Shown: positions 34,561 to 44,137 of the stretch, one piece after another | How positions within the stretch are numbered: position 1 is the first letter of the stretch | Layout: each line of letters begins with the position of its first letter | NCBI GenBank assembly: GCA_019694685.1 | Contig: JAIBBM010000001.1 | Span: 62,001 to 126,000, forward strand | Direction of reading: 5' to 3' | DNA length: 64,000 nucleotides | Source of the DNA: Leptospirales bacterium | Lineage (GTDB): Bacteria; Spirochaetota; Leptospiria; Leptospirales; Leptonemataceae | Made by a program: the position numbers and the translations under genes | The notes under the pieces: model-generated | The model's database searches: none | What the model was told of the DNA's origin: nothing | The model's input: the letters and a program-made list of their open reading frames with translations, nothing else

Positions 34561-35977
34561 TCGCGCTCAGAATTTTGGCCATCTGGCCCAGGGCGCGAGT
34601 CAGTTGCGATTCTGACAAATGCGCCACTGAGAAAATGAGAGATGGCGAATAACGTGTAAAATAGTTTCTTCGCGCGGATCCGGGAACTATCCCATGATCC
34701 AGGCAGCTCTGCTCAAACCGATTGAATAGCGCGATTCCTTTCTTCCATTTTGCAAAAACGTGCAAGCCTGTTTCCGATTCAGCGATCTCAAGTACGTCCC
34801 CAAAATGATCCCTCAACAAACGATTCAACAAATCATGTCGTCTGGAATAGACTCTGGCCGCTCGCCTGAGATGCCGCTCATAGGCCCCTGATCTCATCAA
34901 TTCAGAAAGCGCGCTTTGTTCAATGGTCCCGGCGGGATGTGTTTCAAATGTGCGCTTCGCGCGCAAGAAAGGATCGAGTAGATTTTCAGGCAGAACCGCA
35001 TAACCCAGCCTGAGTCCCGCAGCAAGTGTACGCGAGAATGTTCCAACGTGAACGACGCGAGCCGGAGCCAGGCACTGCAATGGCTCGAGTGGTCTTCCTC
35101 TTCTTCTGAATTCGCTATCGTAGTCATCTTCAAGAATAAATGCATTCTTTCTCTCTGCCCATTCGACCAATTCCAGCCTGCGATCATACGAAAGAGCGGC
35201 ACCTGTTGGGAATTGTCTGGCCGGGGTTACAAAGCAGAGTTGCGCGTCCCAATCCCGAACTCGAATTCCTTCTTTGTCTACGGCCGCAAAAATGGGAGAA
35301 GCACCACAAAGCCTGACCGCATCACGGATGCCTCTATATCCAGGATTTTCAAGAACAGCTTTCGAATTCTCACCGAGCAGAATGTGAGACAAAATGACAA
35401 TCGCCTGAATAGATCCATTCACAATGACGATCTGATCCGCGTGCACCACCATTCCCCTTCTCTTGCTCAAGTAGGAGGCCACGCCTCGGCGCAATGTGAC
35501 GAGCCCTCCCGCGGCTTCTGCGACCTGCGGGTCAAACGTTCGAATGGCGCGGTGAAGAGCCTGATTCCACTCTCGCGCAGGAAACAACTCGGGATCAGTG
35601 TACCCCGGATTAAAATCAACGATTCTTTTCGAAGTGCGCGTTTCGTTTTCCTTTCTGGATTTTTCCTCTACTGGCAATCGAGACGCCCACAGGCTGGCCT
35701 TGTAAGGGGCTGCCTTTACCGTTATGCGCTCTTGCGCTCGATGCAGAACCACAGGGGCCCGGCCCGCGTCCAAACGAATCAGGCCATCCGATTCCAGCAT
35801 TTCATAGGCCAGAACTACTGTGCCTCTTGATAGTCCCAGCTGTCGTGCCATGGTGCGCGTGGAAGGGAGCCGACTGTCTGGCTCAACACTGCCTCCCAGG
35901 ATCACGTCCCTTAATCCATGGTAGAGTGCGTCCTGTTTGCGCGGGTGGCGCGCCAGATAGGGACCCAGGGGAATCAT
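34550..35977 (-). CDS. MocR-family (GntR HTH + aminotransferase fold) regulator
   Basis: About 475 residues. The N-terminal winged HTH of GntR type (DALYHGLRDVILGGSVEPDSRLPSTRTMARQLGLSRGTVVLAYE) is joined to a type I aminotransferase-like domain; PLP-binding features include EDDYDSEFR and the lysine-region segment VGTFSRTLAAGLRLGY, in which the usual SKT/SKS lysine appears as SRT. If so, the PLP Schiff-base lysine is replaced by Arg, which would be unusual. The divergent neighbour is a pyridoxamine-phosphate-oxidase-like flavoprotein. I used ATG at 35977; ATG at 36043 is open but lies in the shared operator region. Confidence 0.88.
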   Translation of the reverse strand: MIPLGPYLARHPRKQDALYHGLRDVILGGSVEPDSRLPSTRTMARQLGLSRGTVVLAYEMLESDGLIRLDAGRAPVVLHRAQERITVKAAPYKASLWASRLPVEEKSRKENETRTSKRIVDFNPGYTDPELFPAREWNQALHRAIRTFDPQVAEAAGGLVTLRRGVASYLSKRRGMVVHADQIVIVNGSIQAIVILSHILLGENSKAVLENPGYRGIRDAVRLCGASPIFAAVDKEGIRVRDWDAQLCFVTPARQFPTGAALSYDRRLELVEWAERKNAFILEDDYDSEFRRRGRPLEPLQCLAPARVVHVGTFSRTLAAGLRLGYAVLPENLLDPFLRAKRTFETHPAGTIEQSALSELMRSGAYERHLRRAARVYSRRHDLLNRLLRDHFGDVLEIAESETGLHVFAKWKKGIALFNRFEQSCLDHGIVPGSARRNYFTRYSPSLIFSVAHLSESQLTRALGQMAKILSAINY

Positions 35978-36005
35978 TGGCCTATAGCTGGAGACCTCCT
36001 GGAAA

Positions 36006-36056
36006 CTGGTCCAGTAAATATTGTCTATTTTGGACCTTTTCATTGGTCCAGTTTTA
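36006..36056. promoter_or_regulatory. GGTCCA boxes between MocR and flavoprotein genes
   Basis: Three copies of a GGTCCA-type sequence lie in the divergent intergenic region: CTGGTCCAGTAAA (36006-36018), the reverse-oriented TTGGACC (36030-36036), and TTGGTCCAGTTTTA (36043-36056). The two direct copies are 37 bases apart. Direct repeats plus an inverted copy are typical of MocR operators. The region should control both divergent genes. Confidence 0.6.
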
Positions 36057-36086
36057 TGATATTCTTCTGGTTCTGGAGCAATCAGC

Positions 36087-36695
36087 ATGAGAAGAAAAGA
36101 ATTCGTGGTAGAAGACGCCACAGAGATCGAACAATTTCTCGGAGAGATGTCCTTCGGGTTTCTAACGCAGAATCGTGGCGAAGTGCCTGCCATCACTCCT
36201 TTGAACTACGTAGTGTACCGGGGAGACATTTGCTTTCACGGCAGCAGAGTTGGCGAAAAGATGCAGTTGCTCAAAGCGGGTACGGCGGCCGCTTTCTGCG
36301 TCGCGCGCGAAGTCAGCATCATTCCTTCATTTTTTAGTGGCGCGGAGATTGCGTGTCCCGCAACCGCATTCTTCAAATCTGTGGTGATCCGGGGTAGCCT
36401 GGAGGAAGTAACGGATCTGCAGGAGAAGTGCGATATACTGACGGCACTCATGGAAAAACTTCAACCCGAGGGACGTTATGCGCCATTCGATCTTGAAGAT
36501 CCAGAATACTTGAAAAACGTGAAAGGTGTGTCCGTTGTGCGTTTGAAAACCCAGGAAAGGACTGCAAAATTCAAATTCGGGCAAAACCAGACCAGAACCA
36601 AATGGCAGCAGATACTGGACAATTTGCTGAGAAGAGGAAGACCCTCGGATCTAGAAGCCGCGTCTGAAATGAAGAAAAGGTGCCCATTTCACTGA
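36087..36695 (+). CDS. NimA-like pyridoxamine 5'-phosphate oxidase-related flavoprotein
   Basis: A 202-residue split-barrel flavin protein: EIEQFLGEMSFGFLTQNRGEVPAITPLNYVVYRGDICFHGSRVGEKMQLLKAG follows the pattern of NimA/5-nitroimidazole-resistance and related FMN-binding proteins, with a FHG.R.GEKM phosphate-binding element. The reaction is unknown. A C-terminal extension of about 50 residues is basic. It is divergent from a MocR regulator and shares its operator region, so it is its likely target. Confidence 0.87.
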   Translation: MRRKEFVVEDATEIEQFLGEMSFGFLTQNRGEVPAITPLNYVVYRGDICFHGSRVGEKMQLLKAGTAAAFCVAREVSIIPSFFSGAEIACPATAFFKSVVIRGSLEEVTDLQEKCDILTALMEKLQPEGRYAPFDLEDPEYLKNVKGVSVVRLKTQERTAKFKFGQNQTRTKWQQILDNLLRRGRPSDLEAASEMKKRCPFH

Positions 36696-36723
36696 CGGGA
36701 TCTACATCCGTGTCCGGATAGAA

Positions 36724-37362
36724 TCACTGCAGAGTAAAGTTGATGACAGTGTCCCAGATAAAATCCACAGGACGGCCATCCTTGCGATAACCAGCACTGC
36801 GCAGGCGCATTCTTGTAAGCGCGATTTGCTGCGCTGCTTGCCTGAAGTCAGCTTCATACGGAGCGTGAGCATTTCCAGCAGAACGCACTCCCTGTACGCG
36901 CACTTCCCGAATCTTGCCGGTGGAATCTATGTAGAGAGAAACGCGAACCGTTACCTTGCCAAGGTTTGCCTGCTTCGCACGCGCAGGATAAAAATCTTCC
37001 AGGTTTCCGTCTATCCAGAGGTCAGGCGCATAACGACTGCCGCCTTCCGTAGATGGATCTGATGCCGTTCCCCAGTCTGCGTTCGAACTCGTGGAAGGCC
37101 CGGTGCCAGTATCGCTGGATGTCTTCTTGTCGTCCTTCGACGCATCCTTATTCCCTTTTCCCTTTCCTGTAGTTTCTCTGTCGTTTTCAGCGTCACCCAT
37201 GTAGAGGGCGACAGTGGCCACGTAATGTTCTTCCGCGGGCCACGCATACAAATACAGATACAACCCGCCCGCAATGAGGGTATGAATCACAAAAGAAACA
37301 ACGAAGAAACGGTTGATGCCGATGGATGGCGCAACGGGCGGTGGCAGAGCAATCTGAGACAT
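36724..37362 (-). CDS. TonB-family energy-transducing protein
   Basis: A 212-residue protein with a cytoplasmic N-terminus, one membrane anchor (FFVVSFVIHTLIAGGLYLYLY, about residues 19-39), a Gly/Lys/Ser/Thr-rich linker (about 60-110) and a C-terminal TonB-like domain (YPARAKQANLGKVTVRVSLYIDSTGKIREVRV, ending FTLQ). It would carry inner-membrane energy to outer-membrane receptors. The linker lacks the Pro-rich repeats of classic TonB. No exbB/exbD or receptor is adjacent. The start has AGAAAGGAAT upstream, and a TTTACGGTAAA palindrome (37391-37401) lies nearby. Confidence 0.82.
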   Translation of the reverse strand: MSQIALPPPVAPSIGINRFFVVSFVIHTLIAGGLYLYLYAWPAEEHYVATVALYMGDAENDRETTGKGKGNKDASKDDKKTSSDTGTGPSTSSNADWGTASDPSTEGGSRYAPDLWIDGNLEDFYPARAKQANLGKVTVRVSLYIDSTGKIREVRVQGVRSAGNAHAPYEADFRQAAQQIALTRMRLRSAGYRKDGRPVDFIWDTVINFTLQ

Positions 37363-37446
37363 ACCTATTCCTTTCTCCGCGATGCCACTTTACGGTAAAT
37401 AAAAAAGATCAGGATGGTTTGACGATGCGTTTTGAGCCGGGCGCGA

Positions 37447-38562
37447 TCAATTGAACTGAAGCTCTCCGAAAGCATACTTCTCATAACAGATCGCGATCAG
37501 GGCCACTGGATTTGTGCCTGGTCCAATAGAAAACGGGGAACCCGTGACCGGGGTGAGCATCCCGTTCGAATAGGAATACACACGCATGGTAACACCGGCC
37601 GCATCGAGATGAACCAGAAACCGGCCCGCGGGATCCACAACTATCTGCGAAGGGCCAGTGCCCGATGTGATCATAGAAGCAAGAGTCAGCTGGCCCGTGG
37701 CCTGGTTGATCGCATAGGTCTGCAAATTGTTCGTTGCAATGCTGCGTGATGCAAACAGATATCTGCCATAGGGATCGAAAGCGAAATTCGTTCCACCAGC
37801 TCCGTTGCTGAGTGTCATGAACGTTGGTCCGCTCATCGAGCCATTTCCGTCCAGACTAAACAATGCGACCTGATTTGTGGCGCTGCCGTTAGAAACATAC
37901 ATGAAACGACCAAGTGGTTCAATGCCCACCGTTGCCTGATTGGTAGCGGAACTGGGCATTGTCTGAAGAGTAGTCAGAACACCTGTACTTCCAAGGCGAT
38001 AGCTTCTTACAGTCCCCGCAGCAGAGTTGTCAGCCGCATACAAAATATTTCCATACAACCTGGCGCCTGAAAAAGTTCGGCCTGCATCGTAACCGACAGC
38101 AGTTCCCAGCACGCCACCGGAAAGCACAGGATGGACGTTCACTTGACCAGTCACCACATTCATGACGAAAGGCAATGATGGATGATCGGCGGTGGCCAGA
38201 GAGGCACCTGTTGCTGGAATCTCATGCACCTGAGCGAGACTGCCTGTGGAACGATTGAGTGAAAAGCTTGTGAGGTAACCGCCGCCACTGTTTGAACCCA
38301 TGCGAATGTAGTTCAGTGTTGGATCCGCAGAAAGCATAACGGGAAAATTTCCGCCGGTGGCCTGCGAAACAAAAGTCACTTGCCCATCACCATTTACGGA
38401 ATACACTTCCGCGTGCGAAGGCGATCCATATCCTACGACGAAAAAACGAGGCCCGAAGTACCGAAGACTCAAGAGGGAAAGCAGGAGACTCCGGTCATCA
38501 GGAAGCTCCTGCCGGCAAGCAACCAGCAGAAACATTCCTGAAATCAGAGCCCGCATTCGCAT
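37447..38562 (-). CDS. beta-propeller lipoprotein, lactonase-like
   Basis: A 371-residue predicted lipoprotein: signal MRMRALISGMFLLVAC with lipobox cysteine at residue 16. The remainder consists of repeated beta-propeller units of the 7-bladed lactonase/YVTN style (for example TVGIEPLGRFMYVSNGSATNQVALFSLDGNG, and IVVDPAGRFLVHLDAAGVTMRVYSY). No enzymatic activity can be inferred; such folds often bind ligands at the outer surface. It begins next to the sdhB stop (no gap), so it may be read through from the sdh operon. A paralogue lies at 42800-43969. Confidence 0.82.
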   Translation of the reverse strand: MRMRALISGMFLLVACRQELPDDRSLLLSLLSLRYFGPRFFVVGYGSPSHAEVYSVNGDGQVTFVSQATGGNFPVMLSADPTLNYIRMGSNSGGGYLTSFSLNRSTGSLAQVHEIPATGASLATADHPSLPFVMNVVTGQVNVHPVLSGGVLGTAVGYDAGRTFSGARLYGNILYAADNSAAGTVRSYRLGSTGVLTTLQTMPSSATNQATVGIEPLGRFMYVSNGSATNQVALFSLDGNGSMSGPTFMTLSNGAGGTNFAFDPYGRYLFASRSIATNNLQTYAINQATGQLTLASMITSGTGPSQIVVDPAGRFLVHLDAAGVTMRVYSYSNGMLTPVTGSPFSIGPGTNPVALIAICYEKYAFGELQFN

Positions 38563-39345
38563 CTAGCCGGCTCCCATTTCCTGGCGAGCGGGACGTTCGC
38601 GTGCAACCGCACGCGCATAGTCACGATTGAGCCGGGCAATAAAATCCACACTGATTTCCTTGGGACATGCTGCCTCGCATTCAAACTGGTTCGTGCAATT
38701 TCCGAAGCCAGCCTCGTCCATCACTGCGACCATCTCGAGAACGCGGCGATCGCGTTCTGGCTGCCCTTGAGGAAGCAAGCCCAGATGCGAAACCTTTGCG
38801 GCGACAAAAAGCATGGCGCTTGCATTCTTGCAGGTAGCCACACACGCTCCACATCCAATGCACTGCGCTGCATCCATAGCCAGATCAGAATCTGTTTTGG
38901 CGATGGGCAGACAGTTTGCATCTACCGCATTACCGGTGTTAATCGATACAAATCCGCCGGCCTGAATAATTTTATCAAAGCCCGACCGATCCACTACAAG
39001 ATCTTTGATCACAGGGAACGCCTTCGCACGCCATGGTTCAATGTAGATCGTATCCCCGCTCTTGAACTTTCGCATGTGAAGCTGGCACGTTGTGGTCCCT
39101 TTTTCTGGACCATGGGGAACTCCATTGATCATCATGCTGCATGCGCCACAAATACCTTCGCGACAGTCGTGATCGAATGCAATGGGTTCCTCTTTCTGCG
39201 AAATCAAACGCTCATTAAGAACATCAATCATTTCAAGAAATGACATGTGTTCGTTGACACCTTCCGCTTCTCCTACCTTGTATTCGACCATGCGGCCCGG
39301 ATCGTCTTTGTCTTTCTGTCTCCAGACGTGAAGAGTTAAATTCAT
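38563..39345 (-). CDS. sdhB: succinate dehydrogenase iron-sulfur subunit
   Basis: A 260-residue electron-transfer subunit. The [2Fe-2S] site is in [15 protein letters not shown]...CQLH. The [4Fe-4S]/[3Fe-4S] sites are in [29 protein letters not shown]. It passes electrons from SdhA to the cytochrome subunit. ATG at 39345 has AAGGAGC upstream; an upstream open frame overlaps sdhA and is rejected. Third gene of sdhCAB. Confidence 0.95.
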   Translation of the reverse strand: MNLTLHVWRQKDKDDPGRMVEYKVGEAEGVNEHMSFLEMIDVLNERLISQKEEPIAFDHDCREGICGACSMMINGVPHGPEKGTTTCQLHMRKFKSGDTIYIEPWRAKAFPVIKDLVVDRSGFDKIIQAGGFVSINTGNAVDANCLPIAKTDSDLAMDAAQCIGCGACVATCKNASAMLFVAAKVSHLGLLPQGQPERDRRVLEMVAVMDEAGFGNCTNQFECEAACPKEISVDFIARLNRDYARAVARERPARQEMGAG

Positions 39346-39355
39346 ATATGGCTCC

Positions 39356-41263
39356 TTACTTGTAACTTCTCGTGGCGAGATGAATGTTTTCGAATACCAG
39401 AGGCTCTTTGTTGAGCTTTGGCTCCGACTTACCGTTGTATTCCCACGCGGCCGCGTAGCAGAATTTGTCGTCGTTGCGCTTTGCTTCGCCGTCTTCCTGA
39501 TACTCTTCGCGGAAGTGACCACCGCATGATTCGTTTCTATGAAGTGCATCACGGCACATCAATTCGCCAAATTCCAGGAAGTCTGCCACGCGCCCTGCTT
39601 TTTCGATTTCAGGATTCAGTGAAGACCCGCTGCCAGGAACACGCACGGTCTTCCAGAATTCTTCGCGCAATTCAGGGATGCGTGCAATGGCTTTCTTTAA
39701 GCCAGCTTCGTTTCTTCCCATTCCGCAATGATCCCAGAGGATTTTCCCCAGTTCCTTATGGAAGGAATCCACAGAACGAGTTCCGTTGATGGAGAGGAAT
39801 TTGTTTGTCATCTCCGTGACTTCTGCTTCCGACTTTTTGAACTCGGCGTGATCTTCCGGGAGTTTTGCCGGGCCGACCTGTGCCAGGTAGTTGGCAATGG
39901 TGTAAGGCAGGATGAAGTATCCGTCCGCAAGCCCCTGCATGAGTGCACTCGCACCCAGACGATTGGCGCCGTGATCAGAGAAGTTTGCTTCCCCGATTAC
40001 AAAAAGCCCGGGCAGGTTACTCATCAAATTGTAGTCCACCCAGAGTCCACCCATTGTATAGTGAACCGCAGGATAGATTCTCATGGGACGCTTGTACGGA
40101 TCTTCACCCGTTATGCGCTCATACATTTGAAAGAGGTTCCCATAGCGTTCACGGATTGTGCTTTCTCCGAGACGCGCAATGGCATCTTTGAAATCCAGGT
40201 AAACACCCAGACCTGTATCTCCAACGCCGCGCCCTTCATCGCATACGTATTTTGCCTGACGCGATGCAACGTCGCGAGGTGCCAGGTTTCCAAAACTAGG
40301 ATACACGCGTTCGAGATAGTAATCTCTTTCGTTTTCAGGAATTTCAGATGGATGGCGCTTATCCCCTTTGTTCTTGGGGGCCCACACTCGTCCGTCGTTT
40401 CGCAGAGACTCCGACATCAGAGTCAGCTTGGATTGATAGTCACCGCTTACTGGAATGCAAGTCGGATGAATCTGAGTGTAACATGGATTCGCGAAAAACG
40501 CACCTTTCTTGTACGCGCGATAGGTTGCAGTTACATTGCATCCCATGGCGTTTGTTGAAAGGAAGAAAACGTTTCCGTATCCACCGCTTGCGATGACTAC
40601 AGCCGCACCCGAGTGAGATGAAATCTTCCCGGTCACAAGGTCGCGAACTACAATGCCTTTGGCTCGGCCTTCGTGCACAACCACATCGAGCATTTCAGTG
40701 CGCGGGTACATTTTGACGGCACCTTTGCCAATCTGACGGCTCAAAGCCTGGTATGCGCCGAGCAAAAGCTGCTGGCCTGTTTGACCGCGAGCATAGAAGG
40801 TGCGCGAAAGCTGCGCGCCACCAAACGATCTGTTAGCCAAAGTCCCACCGTACTCGCGTGCGAAAGGTACACCCTGCGCCACACACTGATCAATGATATT
40901 CGCACTTACCTGCGCCAGGCGATACACGTTTGCTTCGCGTGCGCGAAAATCGCCGCCTTTGATCGTATCGTAGAAGAGACGCATGGTGCTGTCGCCGTCA
41001 TTCTGGTAGTTCTTCGCAGCGTTGATCCCGCCTTGAGCAGCGATGGAGTGTGCGCGACGTGGACTATCCTGGAAGCAGAAGACTTTAACATTGTATCCGA
41101 GTTCCGCCATCGTCGCTGCAGCAGAAGCTCCCGCCAGACCTGTCCCCACAACGATCACATCGAACTTGCGTTTGTTTGCAGGATTCACAAGTTTCAGATC
41201 GAACTTGTGTTTGTCCCATTTCTCCGCCAGAGGACCGGACGGAATATTTGAATTCAAAGACAT
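39356..41263 (-). CDS. sdhA: succinate dehydrogenase flavoprotein subunit
   Basis: A 635-residue FAD subunit oxidising succinate to fumarate. The FAD dinucleotide fold is [19 protein letters not shown]; the covalent FAD histidine is in [24 protein letters not shown]; the substrate-site and FAD elements include [24 protein letters not shown] and [13 protein letters not shown]. The [21 protein letters not shown] form and 630-residue length are those of type B enzymes (Bacteroidetes, Bacillus, epsilon-proteobacteria style). The start overlaps the sdhC stop by one base. Confidence 0.96.
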   Translation of the reverse strand: MSLNSNIPSGPLAEKWDKHKFDLKLVNPANKRKFDVIVVGTGLAGASAAATMAELGYNVKVFCFQDSPRRAHSIAAQGGINAAKNYQNDGDSTMRLFYDTIKGGDFRAREANVYRLAQVSANIIDQCVAQGVPFAREYGGTLANRSFGGAQLSRTFYARGQTGQQLLLGAYQALSRQIGKGAVKMYPRTEMLDVVVHEGRAKGIVVRDLVTGKISSHSGAAVVIASGGYGNVFFLSTNAMGCNVTATYRAYKKGAFFANPCYTQIHPTCIPVSGDYQSKLTLMSESLRNDGRVWAPKNKGDKRHPSEIPENERDYYLERVYPSFGNLAPRDVASRQAKYVCDEGRGVGDTGLGVYLDFKDAIARLGESTIRERYGNLFQMYERITGEDPYKRPMRIYPAVHYTMGGLWVDYNLMSNLPGLFVIGEANFSDHGANRLGASALMQGLADGYFILPYTIANYLAQVGPAKLPEDHAEFKKSEAEVTEMTNKFLSINGTRSVDSFHKELGKILWDHCGMGRNEAGLKKAIARIPELREEFWKTVRVPGSGSSLNPEIEKAGRVADFLEFGELMCRDALHRNESCGGHFREEYQEDGEAKRNDDKFCYAAAWEYNGKSEPKLNKEPLVFENIHLATRSYK

Positions 41264-41955
41264 TACAGTTCTCCTGGAAGTTTAATGAAGTTGAGAATCA
41301 CGCAAGTCGGAGTGATCAGGAATCCGAGAAAGATGACGAGCGTGTATGCGACTGAGAACGTCTTGATTGCTCCGCTAAACCTGGCCTGATTCCAGCCCAT
41401 GGATTGGAAGAAGCTTCTAGATGCGTGGCTCAGATGCAGAACCAGAACGATCTGAGCAAGCACGTAAGAAGAGTAGATGATAGGATTTCTGAAACCAAGA
41501 ATGAACATGGTGTAGATATCATGTCTACCCTGTCCGTCTACCCCAGAGAAATACTGTGGCTGCACAATACCGATCGTGAAGTGAAGCAGATGATAAATCA
41601 GGTAAGCAAGCACAAGCAACCCTGTAAGAGCCATGGTGCGTGATGCAAGAGTTGCCTGGATGGTATTTTTGAACGCATACGCAGTAGGTCTTGCTGCTCG
41701 ATTTTCTCGAGCGAGTGAAATGCCAGTGTACACATGCAGAACAAAAAGGACGATCAGTCCAATTCGCGCAGGCCACAGCAACTGAGGGTGCGTTTTGAGA
41801 TAGTGGCCGTAAGCGTTGAACGCATCTGGCCCGGCAAATACGAGGAGGTTCCCTGTCATATGAGCAATGAGAAATACCATGAGCAGCGCTCCGGAGATCG
41901 CCATTAGGTATTTTCGCCCGAGGGAACTGGAGAAGATTCTTTGTGTGAAAGACAT
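41263..41955 (-). CDS. sdhC: succinate dehydrogenase cytochrome b subunit (type B)
   Basis: A 230-residue membrane anchor with five predicted membrane segments, as in type B single-polypeptide diheme anchors. Histidines in four of the helices ([39 protein letters not shown]) can ligate the two hemes. It reduces quinone. First gene of the sdhCAB operon. On the minus strand upstream a perfect TTGACA lies at 42014-42009. Confidence 0.94.
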   Translation of the reverse strand: MSFTQRIFSSSLGRKYLMAISGALLMVFLIAHMTGNLLVFAGPDAFNAYGHYLKTHPQLLWPARIGLIVLFVLHVYTGISLARENRAARPTAYAFKNTIQATLASRTMALTGLLVLAYLIYHLLHFTIGIVQPQYFSGVDGQGRHDIYTMFILGFRNPIIYSSYVLAQIVLVLHLSHASRSFFQSMGWNQARFSGAIKTFSVAYTLVIFLGFLITPTCVILNFIKLPGEL

Positions 41956-42008
41956 GCCTTGTTCCGATTAGATTCTATTTCTTTTAGAACTCGCGCCCTT
42001 GGCCTATT

Positions 42009-42014
42009 TGTCAA
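42009..42014 (-). promoter_or_regulatory. candidate -35 element of the sdhCAB promoter
   Basis: TTGACA on the minus strand about 55 bases upstream of the sdhC ATG. A -10 is less clear: TTCTAA lies about 19 bases further on. Position and perfect -35 support it; spacing weakens it. Confidence 0.3.
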
Positions 42015-42071
42015 GGGGTTTCGGCACGAGAGCGGCGAGGGCAGGAAGATCCGTCAAATTGGCGTTTTCCG

Positions 42072-42734
42072 TTACTGCTCAATACAAATGATCGTTGGGC
42101 CGGACGTATTGCAGAGCGTTGCATTATTGAAGATAGCTGTGGTGGAAGTAGAATTGTCCGCGCCGTCGCGGCCGCTCCCTGCGGTGGATGTCCAACCTGT
42201 GCAATGACTTGCATCGTAAACCCACGTCGACGCAAGACCGGTCCAATGTCCTCCAGCCGAACTGACAAAACTGTTTGTCAGGGCAAAAGTGAAGAGTGAG
42301 TTGGAACCAGTCGTGCCTAAAATCGTAATGCCGTCTGATCGTCTGTATTGCTTCGAAGGCCGGAGAACCCAGTCTATCTGCCCATCTCCGAGATTGGCGG
42401 TCACGCTGGCCCTGCGCAAATTCGTTTGCGGGTCCACGAGAAACGCCTTGAATGAACCTGTTGCACCCGCGGGCTTATTCACGTCCGAATTGCAAGTAGC
42501 ATCTGCACCGGAGATGCCGCCGAGATTTGCGCTTGCGAGCCCGTTTGTCCGAAATGTATAGCAGAACGCATTGGAAGCGCATGAAGGAACCGCCGCCGCA
42601 CTGGTTGCAGATGAACTTTGAAAAAGAGCTCGCGCCAGAAGGAGCTGCGACTCCGAATCCAGGGATGTACGCGGAAAGCTTCCAGTGCAACTGGAAGACA
42701 CAATCAAAACCAGAACAATCTGGAGTTTACGCAT
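42072..42734 (-). CDS. DUF1554-type lipoprotein (copy 1)
   Basis: About 220 residues. Signal MRKLQIVLVLIVSSSC with lipobox cysteine. The remainder fits DUF1554, the C-type-lectin-like domain described from Leptospira: NLGGISGADATCNSDVN, FKAFLVD, DWVLRPSKQYRR, STWVYDASHCTGWTS and a C-terminal ICIEQ. Function unknown; its paralogue at 45428-46072 shares ISGADRLCNADANRP and the same order of motifs. ATG at 42734 is chosen; ATG at 42746 is an alternative. It lies downstream of a propeller lipoprotein with a small gap. Confidence 0.85.
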   Translation of the reverse strand: MRKLQIVLVLIVSSSCTGSFPRTSLDSESQLLLARALFQSSSATSAAAVPSCASNAFCYTFRTNGLASANLGGISGADATCNSDVNKPAGATGSFKAFLVDPQTNLRRASVTANLGDGQIDWVLRPSKQYRRSDGITILGTTGSNSLFTFALTNSFVSSAGGHWTGLASTWVYDASHCTGWTSTAGSGRDGADNSTSTTAIFNNATLCNTSGPTIICIEQ

Positions 42735-42799
42735 AACGCTAAACATATCAAATCGCTCGAAACTTGTGCAAGCAATAATTCCTATGCCCATTTTTTGCC

Positions 42800-43969
42800 T
42801 TATAGGATCAGCCATGAAGGCAGATACTCATCCGCGCGAAGCTCCACATGAGACCGACTCACCTGGGCATTCAGGAATGCACAGCCGCGATGCGAGGTGG
42901 ACAGAGTGTATGCTGCAGTCTGCGACAAGGTGCCGTTCGTGTCATTGATGCGAAAAGCAGTGGCAATGTTGCCTGCTCCGGAACCAAAAGTATAGTAGAA
43001 TCTACCTCGCACATCTATGCATGATGCTTGCGGCGCAGAATTATTCACGCTGATTTGCTGCAGGAGCAACAACGCCCCGGTCACCTTATTAATCCAATAG
43101 ACGTAAGCCGTACCCGTTGAATCTGTCATGTACAGGTACTTTCCGTTGGGATGAATCACGAATGGAATATTCAGATTCGGCGTAGCGGTCTGGCTGATCA
43201 AAGTCAGAGAACCATCATCACCTAACTGCAGTAAGTCGATACTGTTTGTCCCCGTAACATATACGAACCTTCCGTCTGGATGAGACACCAGATATCCGTT
43301 CCCGGTAGAAGTGTAGCTACCAACCGCGGTAGAAAGAGTACCCGCAGAGCTGATGGGGGCAGTTCTGATGATTGAATTAGCACGATAGAACAAGAACCTG
43401 GCTCCAGGACTGATGGTAAGATAACTCCCGGTCGGTGTACCAATGGCAAATGTAGATGGAGCACCAAACACGCCCGCAGCAGTTCGCGAATAAACCAGAA
43501 CATTTCCTCCAGTGTCGACCACGTAGGTCATTGGCAGAGTTGGATGATTCACTGCTGAATGGGAAAATGCGACTCCGGCAGTATTCGTAGAAACAGTGCC
43601 AGGCACCGGGACTGCCTCAGACACTGAAAAGGAACGCAATCCGCCGGGATTGATGTTGCGCGGAACGTATAATACTCCGTTAGTCGAATCGACCACTACA
43701 TTCAGGGCGTTTACTGCGGCCAGAGTAGACGTATTGGTGAAAATCTGAGTGAGTGCGCCTGTCGTCGAATCTACCTGGAAGGCCCACAGGTCCGGAGAAC
43801 TATATCCCACGAGGTACAAGATTCGCGGTTCCCATACGGTGGTTCTCGATCCATCCGCCAGGAGCAGGGTTTCGAGAGAATGATTTCCCTGCGACACTGG
43901 CTGGCAACTAAGCCCAAAGGCGAGCGCTAAGAATGTGAGAATGCCTGGTCGCATTTCAAGTAGCTTAGA
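42800..43969 (-). CDS. beta-propeller lipoprotein, lactonase-like (paralogue)
   Basis: About 389 residues: signal MSKLLEMRPGILTFLALAFGLSC with a lipobox cysteine, then propeller repeats (LVSHPDGRFVYVTGTNSIDLLQLGDDGS, FVIHPNGKYLYMTDSTGTAYVYWINKVTG) resembling the protein at 37447-38562. The start at 43969 leaves a signal peptide of good length; the open frame continues 12 codons further 5'. It is divergent from the third propeller lipoprotein at 44138, with a 168-base shared upstream region. Confidence 0.83.
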   Translation of the reverse strand, partial: SKLLEMRPGILTFLALAFGLSCQPVSQGNHSLETLLLADGSRTTVWEPRILYLVGYSSPDLWAFQVDSTTGALTQIFTNTSTLAAVNALNVVVDSTNGVLYVPRNINPGGLRSFSVSEAVPVPGTVSTNTAGVAFSHSAVNHPTLPMTYVVDTGGNVLVYSRTAAGVFGAPSTFAIGTPTGSYLTISPGARFLFYRANSIIRTAPISSAGTLSTAVGSYTSTGNGYLVSHPDGRFVYVTGTNSIDLLQLGDDGSLTLISQTATPNLNIPFVIHPNGKYLYMTDSTGTAYVYWINKVTGALLLLQQISVNNSAPQASCIDVRGRFYYTFGSGAGNIATAFRINDTNGTLSQTAAYTLSTSHRGCAFLNAQVSRSHVELRADEYLPSWLIL

Positions 43970-44137
43970 CATCAAAAATCGCGCACCTATGACAAAGAAG
44001 CGCAAAAAAAAAACACGCGATACCAGTCAGTTCCTGCTCCTTCGCAATTTCAAAATATACTATGCAGAGCGGATTAAAGGCAAAAACCAATCGCTTAGAC
44101 TAACCGCGCGAAGGAGCCGGCTCCGAAGAAGAAATCC
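43970..44137. promoter_or_regulatory. shared upstream region of two divergent propeller lipoprotein genes
   Basis: A 168-base divergent intergenic region with a run of ten A residues and a perfect 12-base palindrome GGAGCCGGCTCC (44113-44124), which contains AAGGAG at its left edge but is too far from the TTG for normal use. No clear -35/-10 pair was found by eye. Its likely role is to control both genes. Confidence 0.35.
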
